DNA from: Oscillospiraceae bacterium
GTDB taxonomy: Bacteria > Bacillota > Clostridia > Saccharofermentanales > Saccharofermentanaceae
Assembly (NCBI GenBank): GCA_902782125.1
Contig: CACZMA010000001.1
Span: 62,001-126,000 of the forward strand
Length of the DNA: 64,000 nucleotides
Direction: 5' to 3'
Shown: one piece after another, positions 34,109 through 43,364 of the stretch
How the letters are laid out: each line of letters starts with the position of its first letter
Numbering within the stretch: position 1 is the first letter of the stretch
Position numbers and translations under genes: made by a program
Notes under the pieces: generated by a model
Told to the model about the DNA's origin: nothing
The model's input: the letters and a program-made list of their open reading frames with translations, nothing else
Database searches by the model: none

Positions 34109-35212
34109 TCATGCTACCTCCTTTGCAGACTTTGATGTTGTCTTCTTCCAGGCTCTGGAGATCTTCTCTCTTACGATGGGAGCAGACAGGACAACGAGGA
34201 TGATGACTACGATCGCCTTGTATGCAGGAAGAGCGGAAGATACTACGTTGAACTTGTAGAGAGTCGTTGTAAGGAACTGGATTACATAAGCGCCCATGAT
34301 GGAAGCTGCCATGTTGAACTTACCGCCGCCAAGGGAGTTGCCGCCCAATGCTACTGCGAGGATCGCGTCCATCTCGATGTCTTTCGCGATGACGGAGTAG
34401 TTGATCGTGGAGAAACGGCTTACCTTGATGAAGCCTGCGACTGCTACGCAGAGTCCGAGGATGATGTAAGTAATGAGCTTGATGACCTCAGGGTTAAGAC
34501 CGTTAAGTCTTGCCGCATGAGGGTTGATGCCTACAGTCTGGGAATAGAGACCCAGGTTGGTGAACTTCAGCACGAGGGCTATCACGATCATGCAGGCGAC
34601 TGCGATGAAGATAGGCGTCGGTACCGGGATGCCCGGGAAGAAGTTACCGTAATATGAGAATGAGATATCGTTTACGATCGGGAGCTGGTTGTTGTTGATC
34701 CATGCGGCGATCGAACGTCCTGCAGTAAAGAGGATCAGGGTAGCGACCATCGGCGGTATCTTGAAGTAGGATACGAGCGCACCGTTGAACGCACCGAAAA
34801 GCATTGCCACCAGGCAGCAGATGATGAAAGCAACGATGATGGGTGCCTGAAGTTCTGCCGCTTTGCCGTCGGGACCGCAGAGGATCCTGAGCATAACGGA
34901 ACCGGCAATGGCAATGGCAGCACCTACGGAGATATCCTGTCCGCCAGAAGCTGCAGTTACGAGAGTCATTCCGATAGCAAGGATAACGAGCTCTGATGCA
35001 TTATCGAAGATCGTTACGAGATAACCCGAGAGTACCGGATCGCCGGCACTGTTCTGGCCCATCTTGATCTCGAAGAAGGAGGGGTCCGCGATCAGGTTGA
35101 ATACAACCAGGGCCAAAAGTGCCGCTATCGGTATAAAGAACTGCTTGCGGGTGAGTCCTAAGATCTGAGCTCCGAGACTCTTGCCCGTTAAACTGTTACC
35201 TGTTTTTGTCAT
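34109..35212 (-). CDS. Sugar ABC transporter permease, YtfT-like
   Basis: A 367-residue BPD_transp_2 permease, longer at the N-terminus than its partner. Family signature ASGGQDISVGAAIAI near residue 107 and VALGGNSLGGGKFN near 290. About nine transmembrane segments. Its start overlaps the ATPase stop by four bases. The pair with the YjfF-like permease would form the membrane channel. Confidence 0.93.
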   Translation of the reverse strand: MTKTGNSLTGKSLGAQILGLTRKQFFIPIAALLALVVFNLIADPSFFEIKMGQNSAGDPVLSGYLVTIFDNASELVILAIGMTLVTAASGGQDISVGAAIAIAGSVMLRILCGPDGKAAELQAPIIVAFIICCLVAMLFGAFNGALVSYFKIPPMVATLILFTAGRSIAAWINNNQLPIVNDISFSYYGNFFPGIPVPTPIFIAVACMIVIALVLKFTNLGLYSQTVGINPHAARLNGLNPEVIKLITYIILGLCVAVAGFIKVSRFSTINYSVIAKDIEMDAILAVALGGNSLGGGKFNMAASIMGAYVIQFLTTTLYKFNVVSSALPAYKAIVVIILVVLSAPIVREKISRAWKKTTSKSAKEVA

Positions 35213-36726
35213 TTTTCCTCACCTCCGGCGATCGTCGCCATAACTTTGTTTTGGTTAAGATCAGCGCCGTCCAGTTCGCCTACTACCTTGCGGTCTCTCA
35301 TGACCACGAGTCTCGAACATGTACGGAGCATCTCATCGATCTCCGACGAGATGAAGGTAACGCTCTTGCCCTCAGAAGCAAGCTTGAGTGCGAGCTTCTG
35401 GATCTCTACCTTTGTTCCGATGTCGATACCTCTTGTGGGCTCATCAAGAATGAGATACGCAGGATCGGTGAACAGCCAGCGTGCGAGGATGACCTTCTGC
35501 TGGTTACCGCCCGAGAGCTGTCCGATCGGCGTGTCTGACGAAGCCGTCTTGATATCGAGGAGTTTGATATACTTCTGTGCGATCTCTTCAGCCTGTTTTC
35601 TGGTGAAAGGTCTGAAGAATCCCCTCATTACCTGCTGAGCGAGGATGATGTTGTCTCTTACGGACAGCTCTGATACGATGCCGTCCTGCTTTCTGTCCTC
35701 AGGAAGATATCCGATACCGTTCTTCATGGCGTCGATAGGTCTGTGGATCCTTACCTGCCTGCCGTGCATGAAGACCTTGCCTGATGTGACATGGTCAGCA
35801 CCGAAGATCGCCCTTACGCACTCTGAACGGCCGGAACCCAGAAGGCCCGTAAAGCCGTTGACTTCGCCCTTCTTGATATAGAAGTCGAAGGGCTTGATGC
35901 CTGCGTTGCTTGCCAGGCCCTTTGCTTCAAGAATGGTCTCAGTGTCTTCGTTGCTTTTTACTTTCTCTTCCTCATCTTTGATGGAAGCCATATCATCGAG
36001 CTCCTTACCGAGCATCTTGGATACAAGCTTAACTCTCGGAAGATCTTCTATAACATATTCTCCGACAAGTCCGCCGTCTCTTAAGACAGTGATCCTGTCG
36101 CAGACTTCATATACCTGGTCAAGGAAGTGTGTAACAAAGATAATGCCTACGCCCTTTGCCTTGAGATCTCTCATAAGCTTGAAGAGCTTCTCTACTTCCT
36201 GTTCATCGAGTGATGACGTAGGCTCGTCAAGGATAAGTACCTTGCATTCCATATCGACCGCTCTGGCGATGGCTACCATCTGCTGAACTGCGATCGAGCA
36301 ACTGTCTAACTGCTGTGTCGGCTTTACCGGGATCTGAAGATCATCGAGCAGCTTGCCGGCCTTGGCATTCATATCCTTCCAGTTAGTGATGGCAGACTTG
36401 GTCCTGCCGATGAACATGTTCTCTGCGACCGTAAGGTTCGGGCAGAGCGATATCTCCTGATAAACAGTGCTGATACCGATGTTCTGCGCATCTTGAGGAG
36501 AACGGATATGAGCTTCTCCTTCAGTTCCTTCTATATAGATTTGACCACCGTCCTTGGGATAGACTCCGGTCAAGACTTTTATCAAAGTTGATTTTCCGGC
36601 TCCGTTCTCGCCCATAAGAGCATGAATCTCGCCTCTGCGAAGTGTATAGTCCACATTCTGAAGGGCACGGACTCCCGGAAAGTACTTACAGATTCCTGTC
36701 ATCTGAAGTATAACGCCCTCATCCAT
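35209..36726 (-). CDS. Sugar ABC transporter ATPase with two nucleotide-binding domains
   Basis: A 505-residue double ATPase of the AraG/RbsA/YtfR type. The first domain has Walker A GENGAGKST (near 39) and Walker B LILDEPTSSLD; the second has a degenerate GLLGSGRSE in place of Walker A, a signature LSGGNQQKV and Walker B LILDEPTRGID. This one-normal, one-degenerate design is usual in the family. GAGGAACACAAGTT precedes the ATG. Confidence 0.96.
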   Translation of the reverse strand: MDEGVILQMTGICKYFPGVRALQNVDYTLRRGEIHALMGENGAGKSTLIKVLTGVYPKDGGQIYIEGTEGEAHIRSPQDAQNIGISTVYQEISLCPNLTVAENMFIGRTKSAITNWKDMNAKAGKLLDDLQIPVKPTQQLDSCSIAVQQMVAIARAVDMECKVLILDEPTSSLDEQEVEKLFKLMRDLKAKGVGIIFVTHFLDQVYEVCDRITVLRDGGLVGEYVIEDLPRVKLVSKMLGKELDDMASIKDEEEKVKSNEDTETILEAKGLASNAGIKPFDFYIKKGEVNGFTGLLGSGRSECVRAIFGADHVTSGKVFMHGRQVRIHRPIDAMKNGIGYLPEDRKQDGIVSELSVRDNIILAQQVMRGFFRPFTRKQAEEIAQKYIKLLDIKTASSDTPIGQLSGGNQQKVILARWLFTDPAYLILDEPTRGIDIGTKVEIQKLALKLASEGKSVTFISSEIDEMLRTCSRLVVMRDRKVVGELDGADLNQNKVMATIAGGEEK

Positions 36727-36833
36727 AACTTGTGTTCCTCCGATATCAGATTTGAAAAAAGCACGCGGTGCGGAATTATCCGTACCGCGTGCCGGTTGAA
36801 ATCTCAGTCAATTGCTGACTTAAAGTTCATTAA

Positions 36834-37877
36834 TTAGATTCCGTACTTATCTACGTCGTCCTGAGTGATAGTCTTAGCGTCGAAGCCGGCTTCTTCCATA
36901 ACGATTACCTTCTCAGCGGGCTCGATACCCTGCTCGAGGTTCTGGATGATCTCGTCGATGTAAGCTGCCTGGAAAGGATTGCACTGCTGATCGAAGTTCC
37001 AGTTGCCTGCGAGGACTTCCTCAAGTGCCCACTGGTTGCAGTCATAACCCATGATGATAACGTCGCCGTCAACACCGTGAGAGATGTTAGCCTTATCGAG
37101 AGCTGCAACAGCGCCCTTAGCCATATCGTCGTTCTCTGCATAGATTACGTTGAAGTCTTCACCGGAATCGATGACTGCCTGAACGATCTGCTCTGCTGTC
37201 TCTGCGTTCCACTCAGCTGTCTGCTGTGTAACGAGTGTCCAGTTGTCGTTAGCCTCTACCATCTCGTCGAGAGCCTGTGAACGGCCGATCTGAGCGGAAG
37301 AACCCATAACGCCCTGGATGTGGATGATCTTGTACTCGTCGAGACCCTGTGACTCGAGCCAGTTAACGGAGTTGAGACCTTCCTGATACATGTCGGATAC
37401 GATGGAAGCTACATAGAGGCTGTCATCTGCATCGATCGTACGGTCGAAGAGGATAACCTCGATACCTGCTGTCTGAGCGTCTGTAAGAACAGAATCCCAA
37501 CCGGATGTGCCGGCAGCAGAGATAAGGAGATAATCAACGTCGTCCTGGATGAACTGCTGAGCAGCAGCGATCTGCTCGTCGTTCTTAAGGCTGTAGAAGA
37601 AAGAAGCGTCATAGCCGTTCTCTTCTGTGAATGTAGCCTTCATGTCGTTGTCGTTAGCTGTACGATAACCGGACTCGTTAGGATCGTTGTTGATGATACC
37701 GACCTTGATGAGATCACCGTCGTCAGCTGCAGGTGCTTCTGTCTCGTCTTCAGCAGCCTCGCTTGCGGGTGTATCGTCACCTGCGGGAGCTTCAGTAGCT
37801 GCAGGAGCCTGAGCTGCACAAGCGCACATAGAAAGTGCCATAGCAGCGGTTACACCAATTGATAAGAACTTCTTCAT
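36834..37877 (-). CDS. Sugar-binding lipoprotein of the ABC importer, YtfQ-like
   Basis: A 347-residue periplasmic-binding-protein type I lipoprotein (lipobox in LSMCAC), with an Ala/Pro/Glu/Asp-rich linker before the ligand-binding fold. Segments: IKVGIINNDPNESGYR, ILFDRTIDADDSLY, IIHIQGVMGSSAQIGRSQA and NVIYAENDDMAKGA. It is a clear paralogue of the protein at 39362-40348, sharing HIQG..GS.AQIGR.QAL. It heads the importer-kinase-araD operon, with a 107-base gap before the ATPase and a long regulatory leader upstream. Confidence 0.95.
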   Translation of the reverse strand: MKKFLSIGVTAAMALSMCACAAQAPAATEAPAGDDTPASEAAEDETEAPAADDGDLIKVGIINNDPNESGYRTANDNDMKATFTEENGYDASFFYSLKNDEQIAAAQQFIQDDVDYLLISAAGTSGWDSVLTDAQTAGIEVILFDRTIDADDSLYVASIVSDMYQEGLNSVNWLESQGLDEYKIIHIQGVMGSSAQIGRSQALDEMVEANDNWTLVTQQTAEWNAETAEQIVQAVIDSGEDFNVIYAENDDMAKGAVAALDKANISHGVDGDVIIMGYDCNQWALEEVLAGNWNFDQQCNPFQAAYIDEIIQNLEQGIEPAEKVIVMEEAGFDAKTITQDDVDKYGI

Positions 37878-38009
37878 AATTGTTTTTCCTCACTTTCATA
37901 TGATTGTCGTTCTTTTCTTCACATCGGATCTTGCCGATGTTGTTGTTAGTTCGAGTTTGCCTTTAATGATTTTTCAATTCAATGACATTGGAGGACATTT
38001 GACTCTGTA

Positions 38010-38052
38010 AACAATACAAATTTTGGTGTATTCTTGAATAACAATACAAATT
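38010..38052. repeat. AACAATACAAATT direct repeats, 30 bases apart, candidate AraR boxes
   Basis: The 13-mer occurs at 38010-38022 and 38040-38052, a 30-base step of about three helical turns. ATTTGTA on the other strand is the half-site of the known AraR operator (ATTTGTACGTACAAAT). The first copy also pairs with GTATT at 38028-38032 as AATAC-N10-GTATT. The divergent gene encodes an AraR-type repressor. Confidence 0.55.
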
Positions 38053-38237
38053 CTTCGAACGCGGATATTTTTTGTTTGTTTTTTTCCAATTTACTTTGGA
38101 TAAGTTGGATTTTTTCATAACCGAACATCAGATTCCGTTCAAAAATTGTTTGTTAATCCGTTCAAACGGATGCCAGGATTTGTGTATTTTTATTGCCTGA
38201 CATGAAAGTTTGGTAAAAAATCATTAGTTTTGGCACA

Positions 38238-38251
38238 CGGAAACGTAAACA
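38238..38251 (+). promoter_or_regulatory. cre-like element before araR
   Basis: CGGAAACGTAAACA matches the catabolite-response consensus TGNAANCGNWNNCA at all but the first position, and lies directly upstream of a TTGACA. A short degenerate motif like this can occur by chance. Confidence 0.3.
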
Positions 38252-38295
38252 CTTGACAATATCTGTCGGCAGGTTGCCCAAAAAGGAGAATCTAC

Positions 38296-39357
38296 ATGAA
38301 GTATCAGTCTGTGGCGCAGTACCTGAGAGAATATATCGTCCTCCACGCGAATGAGCCCCTGCATCCGCTTCCTACTGAGCAGGATCTGCAGGACAGATTC
38401 GGTGTGAGCCGCCAGACCGTAAGGAAAGCTATAAGCATCCTCAAAGAAGAAGGTCTCATTAAGAGCCGCAGGGGAAGCGGTTACTATCTCGCCAAGGCAG
38501 CAGACTCTTCTTCGATGCAGATAGCGGTAATCACAACATTCATGGACGATTACATCTTCCCTGCCGTTCTCCGCGATATGGAGAATATCCTCTCACCAAA
38601 CGGATACAAGCTTCAGGTATATTCCACTCTTAACAGAGTCTCCGCAGAGCGCGAGATCCTGCAGCAGATCAGGAGCCACCCCGTCGGCGGCATAATCGTA
38701 GAAGGTTCCAAGACCGCACTTCCCAATCCGAACACAGACCTGTACCAGAAGCTCAGGGATATGGGTATCCCCATTGTATTCTTCCAGGGCCACTACACTG
38801 ACCTGTCGCACATCCCCGCAGTCACGGATAATAACTTCGCAGGCGGATATATGCTCGCCAAATATCTGATATCCAAGGGGCACAAATCCATAGGCGGAGT
38901 ATTCAAGAGCGACGATATCCAGGGCCCCGAGCGCTACGGCGGCATGATGAACGCACTGCGTGATGCAGGACTGCCTTTCCCCGATCATGCGGTATGCTGG
39001 TACGATTCCGAGCAGAGAGCAAGACTGATAGAAGACAAAGACGAGAGCCTTCTCATCCGCTTCATCAAAGAGCGTCTCCCCGCATCGAGCGCGGTCATCT
39101 GTTATAACGATGAGATCGCATATCACCTGATAAAAGACATCCAGTCCATGGGCAAGAAAGTCCCGAAGGACTTTGCTGTCGTAAGCTTCGACAACAGTTA
39201 TTACAGCAGGATCTGTCCGGTTACGATCACATCCCTGGGCCACAAAGCCGGAACCATGGGAACCCAGGCAGCATCAAAGCTCCTGGACCTCCTCCGGGGC
39301 AAAGAAGCAAGGTCATCTGCCATCCCCTGGAATCTGGTGATCAGAGCCAGCGGGTAA
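38296..39357 (+). CDS. araR: AraR-type repressor: GntR winged helix plus LacI-type effector domain
   Basis: A 353-residue transcription factor with the rare AraR architecture. Residues 1-70 are a GntR winged helix (LPTEQDLQDRFGVSRQTVRKAI, then KSRRGSGYY); residues about 75-353 are a LacI/PBP1 sugar-binding domain (IAVITTFMDDYIFPAVLRDM, SAVICYNDEIAYHL, DFAVVSFDNS). In Bacillus AraR represses arabinose genes and leaves DNA when arabinose binds. It is divergent from the arabinose-type importer operon, and AraR-like half-sites lie between them. AAAAGGAG precedes the ATG. Confidence 0.9.
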   Translation: MKYQSVAQYLREYIVLHANEPLHPLPTEQDLQDRFGVSRQTVRKAISILKEEGLIKSRRGSGYYLAKAADSSSMQIAVITTFMDDYIFPAVLRDMENILSPNGYKLQVYSTLNRVSAEREILQQIRSHPVGGIIVEGSKTALPNPNTDLYQKLRDMGIPIVFFQGHYTDLSHIPAVTDNNFAGGYMLAKYLISKGHKSIGGVFKSDDIQGPERYGGMMNALRDAGLPFPDHAVCWYDSEQRARLIEDKDESLLIRFIKERLPASSAVICYNDEIAYHLIKDIQSMGKKVPKDFAVVSFDNSYYSRICPVTITSLGHKAGTMGTQAASKLLDLLRGKEARSSAIPWNLVIRASG

Positions 39358-39361
39358 CGGA

Positions 39362-40348
39362 TCAATACTCCCTGGAATCTATTATCTCCTGCGTAACGAT
39401 ATCAGGCGTAAATACGGTCTCGTCGACATACTGATACTTGGAAGGCACGCCGCCGGCTTCGAGGGTATCTATAACGTTCTTTACCAAGGGTCCGAGCATC
39501 GGGTTGCACTCCACCTCGAGCGAGATCTTGCCTGCCATGCAGAGCTCTAATGCCTGCTTGGTCGCATCGAAAGATATCACCCTTACTCCGCCTTCGCCGC
39601 AGGTATATCCGTACTTCTCGAGGGCTTCTATCGCACCGAAAGCAGAGTTGTCATTCTCGCAGTAAACAACGTCGATCTCAGGTCTTATATCACTGCTGAT
39701 AATATAATCACTAATTACTTCATATGTTTTTGCCTGGGTAAAATCGCCATCAAGCTGGGCAAGAAGATTCCAGTTACTGTTCGCGTCCAACGCATCAAGA
39801 AGAGCCTGTGTGCGTCCGATCTGAGCTGTAGATCCTATCGTACCCTGGATGTGTATTATGTTGACCGACTCACTGCCGGCAAACTCCTGTGTCATCCACT
39901 CTGTTGCCTTCTGACCTTCCAGGTAGAAGTCTGCACCTACATGGGCAGTAAAGAGACTGTCGTCATCAACGTTTACCATACGGTCGACGATTATTACCGG
40001 AATGCCGGCTTCCTGAGCTTCCTGAAGCACTGCATCCCATCCGTCCTCTGAGATGGGCATGACAACGATATAATCGACCTTCTGCTGAATAAACTTTCTT
40101 ATAGCACTGAACTGGTTCTCCTGCATCTGCTTTGCATCATCGAAGAGGAGCCTGTATCCGTTGTCTTCGGTAAAGACCGCTTTGGTAGACTCTGTATTTG
40201 CTATTCTCCAGTCAGACTCCGCGCCGACCTGAGACACGCCCACTACTATAAGATCATCTTCACCCGAAGTCTGATCACTTGCGCATGAACAGACAAAGCA
40301 GCATGCCATTACAGAGATTAATAATATAGAGATTATCTTCTTAAACAT
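39362..40348 (-). CDS. Sugar-binding sensor lipoprotein, AraP-like
   Basis: A 328-residue type I periplasmic-binding lipoprotein (lipobox VCSC) and paralogue of the importer's binding protein. Motifs: LIVVGVSQVGAESDWRIAN, IIVDRMVNVDDDSL, HIQGTIGSTAQIGRTQAL, VVYCENDNSAFGA. It has no permease or ATPase partner in its operon but overlaps the kinase gene by one base, matching the arabinose-sensing three-component order (binding protein, kinase, regulator) known as AraPST in Geobacillus. Its likely job is to present the sugar to the kinase sensor domain. A strong AAGGAGG lies before the ATG. Confidence 0.9.
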   Translation of the reverse strand: MFKKIISILLISVMACCFVCSCASDQTSGEDDLIVVGVSQVGAESDWRIANTESTKAVFTEDNGYRLLFDDAKQMQENQFSAIRKFIQQKVDYIVVMPISEDGWDAVLQEAQEAGIPVIIVDRMVNVDDDSLFTAHVGADFYLEGQKATEWMTQEFAGSESVNIIHIQGTIGSTAQIGRTQALLDALDANSNWNLLAQLDGDFTQAKTYEVISDYIISSDIRPEIDVVYCENDNSAFGAIEALEKYGYTCGEGGVRVISFDATKQALELCMAGKISLEVECNPMLGPLVKNVIDTLEAGGVPSKYQYVDETVFTPDIVTQEIIDSREY

Positions 40349-41760
40349 TATCCTTCCTCCTTGGAAGCAGGTATGCGCGCAGTAACAGTAGTGCCTTCAC
40401 CTTCGCGGGATTCCACCGACAGACCGTATCTGTCTCCGAAGAAGAGCTGAAGTCTCTCGTGCACGGTCGTGAGGCCGAACCCGACGCGTTCCTTGCTTTC
40501 GAGAGACTGCCTGATCTGTATGAGACGTTCTTCCGTCATGCCGGCGCCGTCATCAGTTACGGTCAGCACTATGTCTTCGCCGTCAGGGCGGCCGGTTACC
40601 GAGATGTGACCTGCGGCCCTCTTGAGCTTGACCCCGTGGTAAAGCGCATTCTCGACCAGAGGCTGAAGTGTCAGTTTCGGCATCCTGACGCCCTTGATAT
40701 CGGGATCGATATCTACCGAGAATGTGAGGATGTCCTTATATCTTACCTGCTGGATCTGCAGATAGCTTATGACCTGTTTCTCCTCGTCTCCGAGTGAGAT
40801 GATGTCCTCTCCGTTGCTCAGAGATGACCTGAAGAACGAAGACAGGTTCGCTACCATCTCGACGGCATCATCAGACTTGCCTGCTTCGATGAGCCAGATG
40901 ATGGTGTCTAACGTGTTATAGAGGAAGTGCGGGTTGATCTGTGCCTGAAGGAGTGCGAGCTCTGCCTTACGCAGGCTCTCCTGCTTGTCTTTGGACTCCT
41001 TCATCAGGTTATCCATCCTGGCGACCATGTTCTCCATACCGACGCTGAGGTCCTTGATCTCATAGATGTCGGACCGGACCGGTTCCTTGACGGTAAGATC
41101 GCCGCCTCCGATGTCCTTGATGCGCTTACCGAGCTTCTCTACGGGATCTGCAACAGACTTCGTGATCCTTGCCGTGTATCTCGCGAGGAACACTACCGCA
41201 AAGGCTACCAGAGCCAGGATCACCGCTATCTCGATGATGAGCTGTATCTGGATCTCGTTCTGCATCTCGTTGAGCTGTACCGCTTCGAAATACAGATAGT
41301 CATACATGTATTCCTGGATAAGAGACGTAAGAACGTAGATGTTGTTCTCGAGCTGGATCTGACGGTCGTCGTAGCTCTCAGTCTCTGCGATGCTCTGCAT
41401 CTGTGTCTCGAGAGTCTTGCAGAGGTCCAGGACGCTTGTGATGGCCGTAAGGCTGTCCTTGTCGGTCGTACTCTCTATGAGCGAGCTTGCAAGCTTCTCC
41501 GCCTCAAGGACTTCCGCGACGGGAAGGCCTTCGGAATAACGGCTTCCAACAACGTAGTAATACATCTTGAGATCGATCTCTTCCTTGAAGTCCTGATTGA
41601 ACTCGGAGACCGTCGTTATGTTGTGTAGGAAGTTACGGTATCTTACCTGATACACGGCGATGGTGGATACCGTCAGTATGATGACAACGATCGTGAGGGA
41701 GACGAAGGCGTTGAAGAGCCTTCTCATTCTCCTTGATATCGAAGTATCACCATGAGGCAT
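40348..41760 (-). CDS. YesM-type sensor histidine kinase, AraS-like
   Basis: A 470-residue membrane kinase. A transmembrane helix at about 18-38, an extracellular helical sensor (about 40-175), a second helix (about 176-197), a HAMP segment (ITKSVADPVEKLGKRI to DLTV), then the His_kinase domain with the phospho-acceptor in QINPHFLYNTLD and an ATPase domain with ENALYHGVKL and DDGAGM. It would autophosphorylate on sugar-bound AraP-like protein contact and pass phosphate to the next protein. Start and stop codons overlap those of both neighbours, so the three are coupled. Confidence 0.93.
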   Translation of the reverse strand: MPHGDTSISRRMRRLFNAFVSLTIVVIILTVSTIAVYQVRYRNFLHNITTVSEFNQDFKEEIDLKMYYYVVGSRYSEGLPVAEVLEAEKLASSLIESTTDKDSLTAITSVLDLCKTLETQMQSIAETESYDDRQIQLENNIYVLTSLIQEYMYDYLYFEAVQLNEMQNEIQIQLIIEIAVILALVAFAVVFLARYTARITKSVADPVEKLGKRIKDIGGGDLTVKEPVRSDIYEIKDLSVGMENMVARMDNLMKESKDKQESLRKAELALLQAQINPHFLYNTLDTIIWLIEAGKSDDAVEMVANLSSFFRSSLSNGEDIISLGDEEKQVISYLQIQQVRYKDILTFSVDIDPDIKGVRMPKLTLQPLVENALYHGVKLKRAAGHISVTGRPDGEDIVLTVTDDGAGMTEERLIQIRQSLESKERVGFGLTTVHERLQLFFGDRYGLSVESREGEGTTVTARIPASKEEG

Positions 41761-43361
41761 CAGCGCTTGCCTCCGCTTCTGTAGTCACGCGGAGTACAGC
41801 CCTGAGTCTTCTTGAACAGGAAGCTGAAATAATGCGGATCCTTATACCCTACTTCACTTGCTATCTCACCAGACTTCTTGTCAGTAGTCTTCAGCAGTTC
41901 CTTCGCCTTTGTCATGCGCTTTGTGGTAATGTACTCGGTTATGGTGCATTTCATCTCCTGGGAGAATTCGGCTGACAGATAGTTCGCGCTGATGTTGACC
42001 TCTTTGGCAATGCCTGACAGGGAGATATTCTCATCAGTGTAGTTATTGTCTATGTATTTGACTGCTCTGGTCAGGATATCCTTATATTGTCCGGCAGAAT
42101 GCTGAGTCCTGAGTTTGATCGCTGCAAGAAGGAATTCAGTAATGTATCTTCTTACATCCTGAAGACCCACGGGCCTGTCGACCAGACCGATGCAGGTGAC
42201 TTCTCTTAGAAGTTCTTCCTCACTTATACCGAGCGAAGCTGCATAGGATGTCGCGGTGAAGCGCGCCTGGAGCATAAGGTAGTGGCAGAACGGCTGTGAT
42301 GATGCCGCATCCTGAAGATCGAGCAGGAACTCACCGACGAAGTTAGGTATCTCGGATGCTTCCGCCGTGCTCATAACGTCCGTGAGGATGGCGGGATTGA
42401 ATTTCGAGACGTCCATGCCGCTGAGGCTGCCCGTGCCCTTATGCGCGTCCGGCACCGATACCGTAGCGGATGTAAGGATATGGCAGTCAGGCTGGATATA
42501 GCGGTAAGCCCAGAGCCTGGATACTTCGTTGAAGCAGTCGGGAAGCTGGCTTAATCTGCTGACCGGGCCCGCAGCCGCAACATACCAGGCTTTCTCGCCT
42601 TCATACTTGCTGTAGCTGCTCTGCACGGAAGCGATGCATCCGCTGATATATCCTTCGACGGAATCCTGTCCGCCCTTGATCAGGACCATGTATGTGGTTA
42701 GGTTCCATCTGAAGAGCAGATACTCCGGATGCTTCATGAAGTGGAACAGAAGGTTCTCTCTTACCTTGTCTTCCGTCTCGGAATAGTTCTCACCGAGGAT
42801 GGAGAAGAATGCGAGCGAATAGCACTGAGCCTTGATATCGAGATCGAGCTTGGCTGCCTCCTCGTATATCTGCTGGACTGGAAGCCTTCCTGATACGACG
42901 CGCTCCATGAACTTACGTCTCGCATACTGGTCGTATTCCTGCGAATCGTGCTGGAACTGCACCTGATACTCGCGCTGCTCTCTCTCCTGCTCTATCTTGT
43001 CCCTGACCTCTCTTAAGACCTTCATGAGAGATGCTTTTGTGACGGGCTTGAGCAGGTACTGTTCTACGCCTAATTCTATGGCCTGTCTGGCATATTCGAA
43101 GTCATCGTAGCCTGAGAGGATTATTATCTTCGTCTCCGGGAACTCTTCGAGCACCAGCTTGGACAGCGACAGGCCGTCCATAAAAGGCATCCTGATATCG
43201 GTTATGAGCACATCGGGATGGGCGTCGGTAATGAGAGGCAGGGCCATCTCACCGTCAGCTGCCTCACCGGCGAAATTGTAACCGATGCTCTCCCACGGTA
43301 CCGTGTCCCGGAGAGTCTCTCTTATTGTGCTCTCGTCTTCTACCAGGAATACTTTGAGCAT
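41760..43361 (-). CDS. YesN-type response regulator, AraT-like
   Basis: A 533-residue regulator: receiver domain (residues 1-120; phospho-acceptor Asp55 in LITDIRMPFMDG, Lys in LKPVTK), a long middle region (about 130-420) and a C-terminal AraC-type DNA-binding domain with two HTH motifs (LSGIAKEVNISANYLSAEF; SGEIASEVGYKDPHYFSFLF). It would activate sugar-use genes when phosphorylated. The start lies three bases after the GH5 stop and has only a weak ribosome binding site, so it is probably translated by coupling. Confidence 0.94.
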   Translation of the reverse strand: MLKVFLVEDESTIRETLRDTVPWESIGYNFAGEAADGEMALPLITDAHPDVLITDIRMPFMDGLSLSKLVLEEFPETKIIILSGYDDFEYARQAIELGVEQYLLKPVTKASLMKVLREVRDKIEQEREQREYQVQFQHDSQEYDQYARRKFMERVVSGRLPVQQIYEEAAKLDLDIKAQCYSLAFFSILGENYSETEDKVRENLLFHFMKHPEYLLFRWNLTTYMVLIKGGQDSVEGYISGCIASVQSSYSKYEGEKAWYVAAAGPVSRLSQLPDCFNEVSRLWAYRYIQPDCHILTSATVSVPDAHKGTGSLSGMDVSKFNPAILTDVMSTAEASEIPNFVGEFLLDLQDAASSQPFCHYLMLQARFTATSYAASLGISEEELLREVTCIGLVDRPVGLQDVRRYITEFLLAAIKLRTQHSAGQYKDILTRAVKYIDNNYTDENISLSGIAKEVNISANYLSAEFSQEMKCTITEYITTKRMTKAKELLKTTDKKSGEIASEVGYKDPHYFSFLFKKTQGCTPRDYRSGGKR

Positions 43362-43364
43362 AGA

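Larger units (their letters stand above)
37878..38295. promoter_or_regulatory. 418-base divergent control region between importer operon and araR
   Basis: No reading frame of note lies here. It is A/T-rich. It holds a leader hairpin CATCGG-N6-CCGATG (37922-37939) on the importer side, two AACAATACAAATT direct repeats, a TCCGTTCAAA repeat pair (38134-38143, 38157-38166) with the palindrome ATCCGT-TCAA-ACGGAT (38156-38171), and a cre-like element beside TTGACA (38253-38258). I could not place a convincing complete -10/-35 pair for either gene. Confidence 0.6.

Noticed and set aside
38238..38258. A confirmed CcpA-controlled promoter of araR
   Set aside because: The cre-like site and TTGACA exist, but no matching -10 is found at 16-18 bases, so it is kept only as a low-confidence element.
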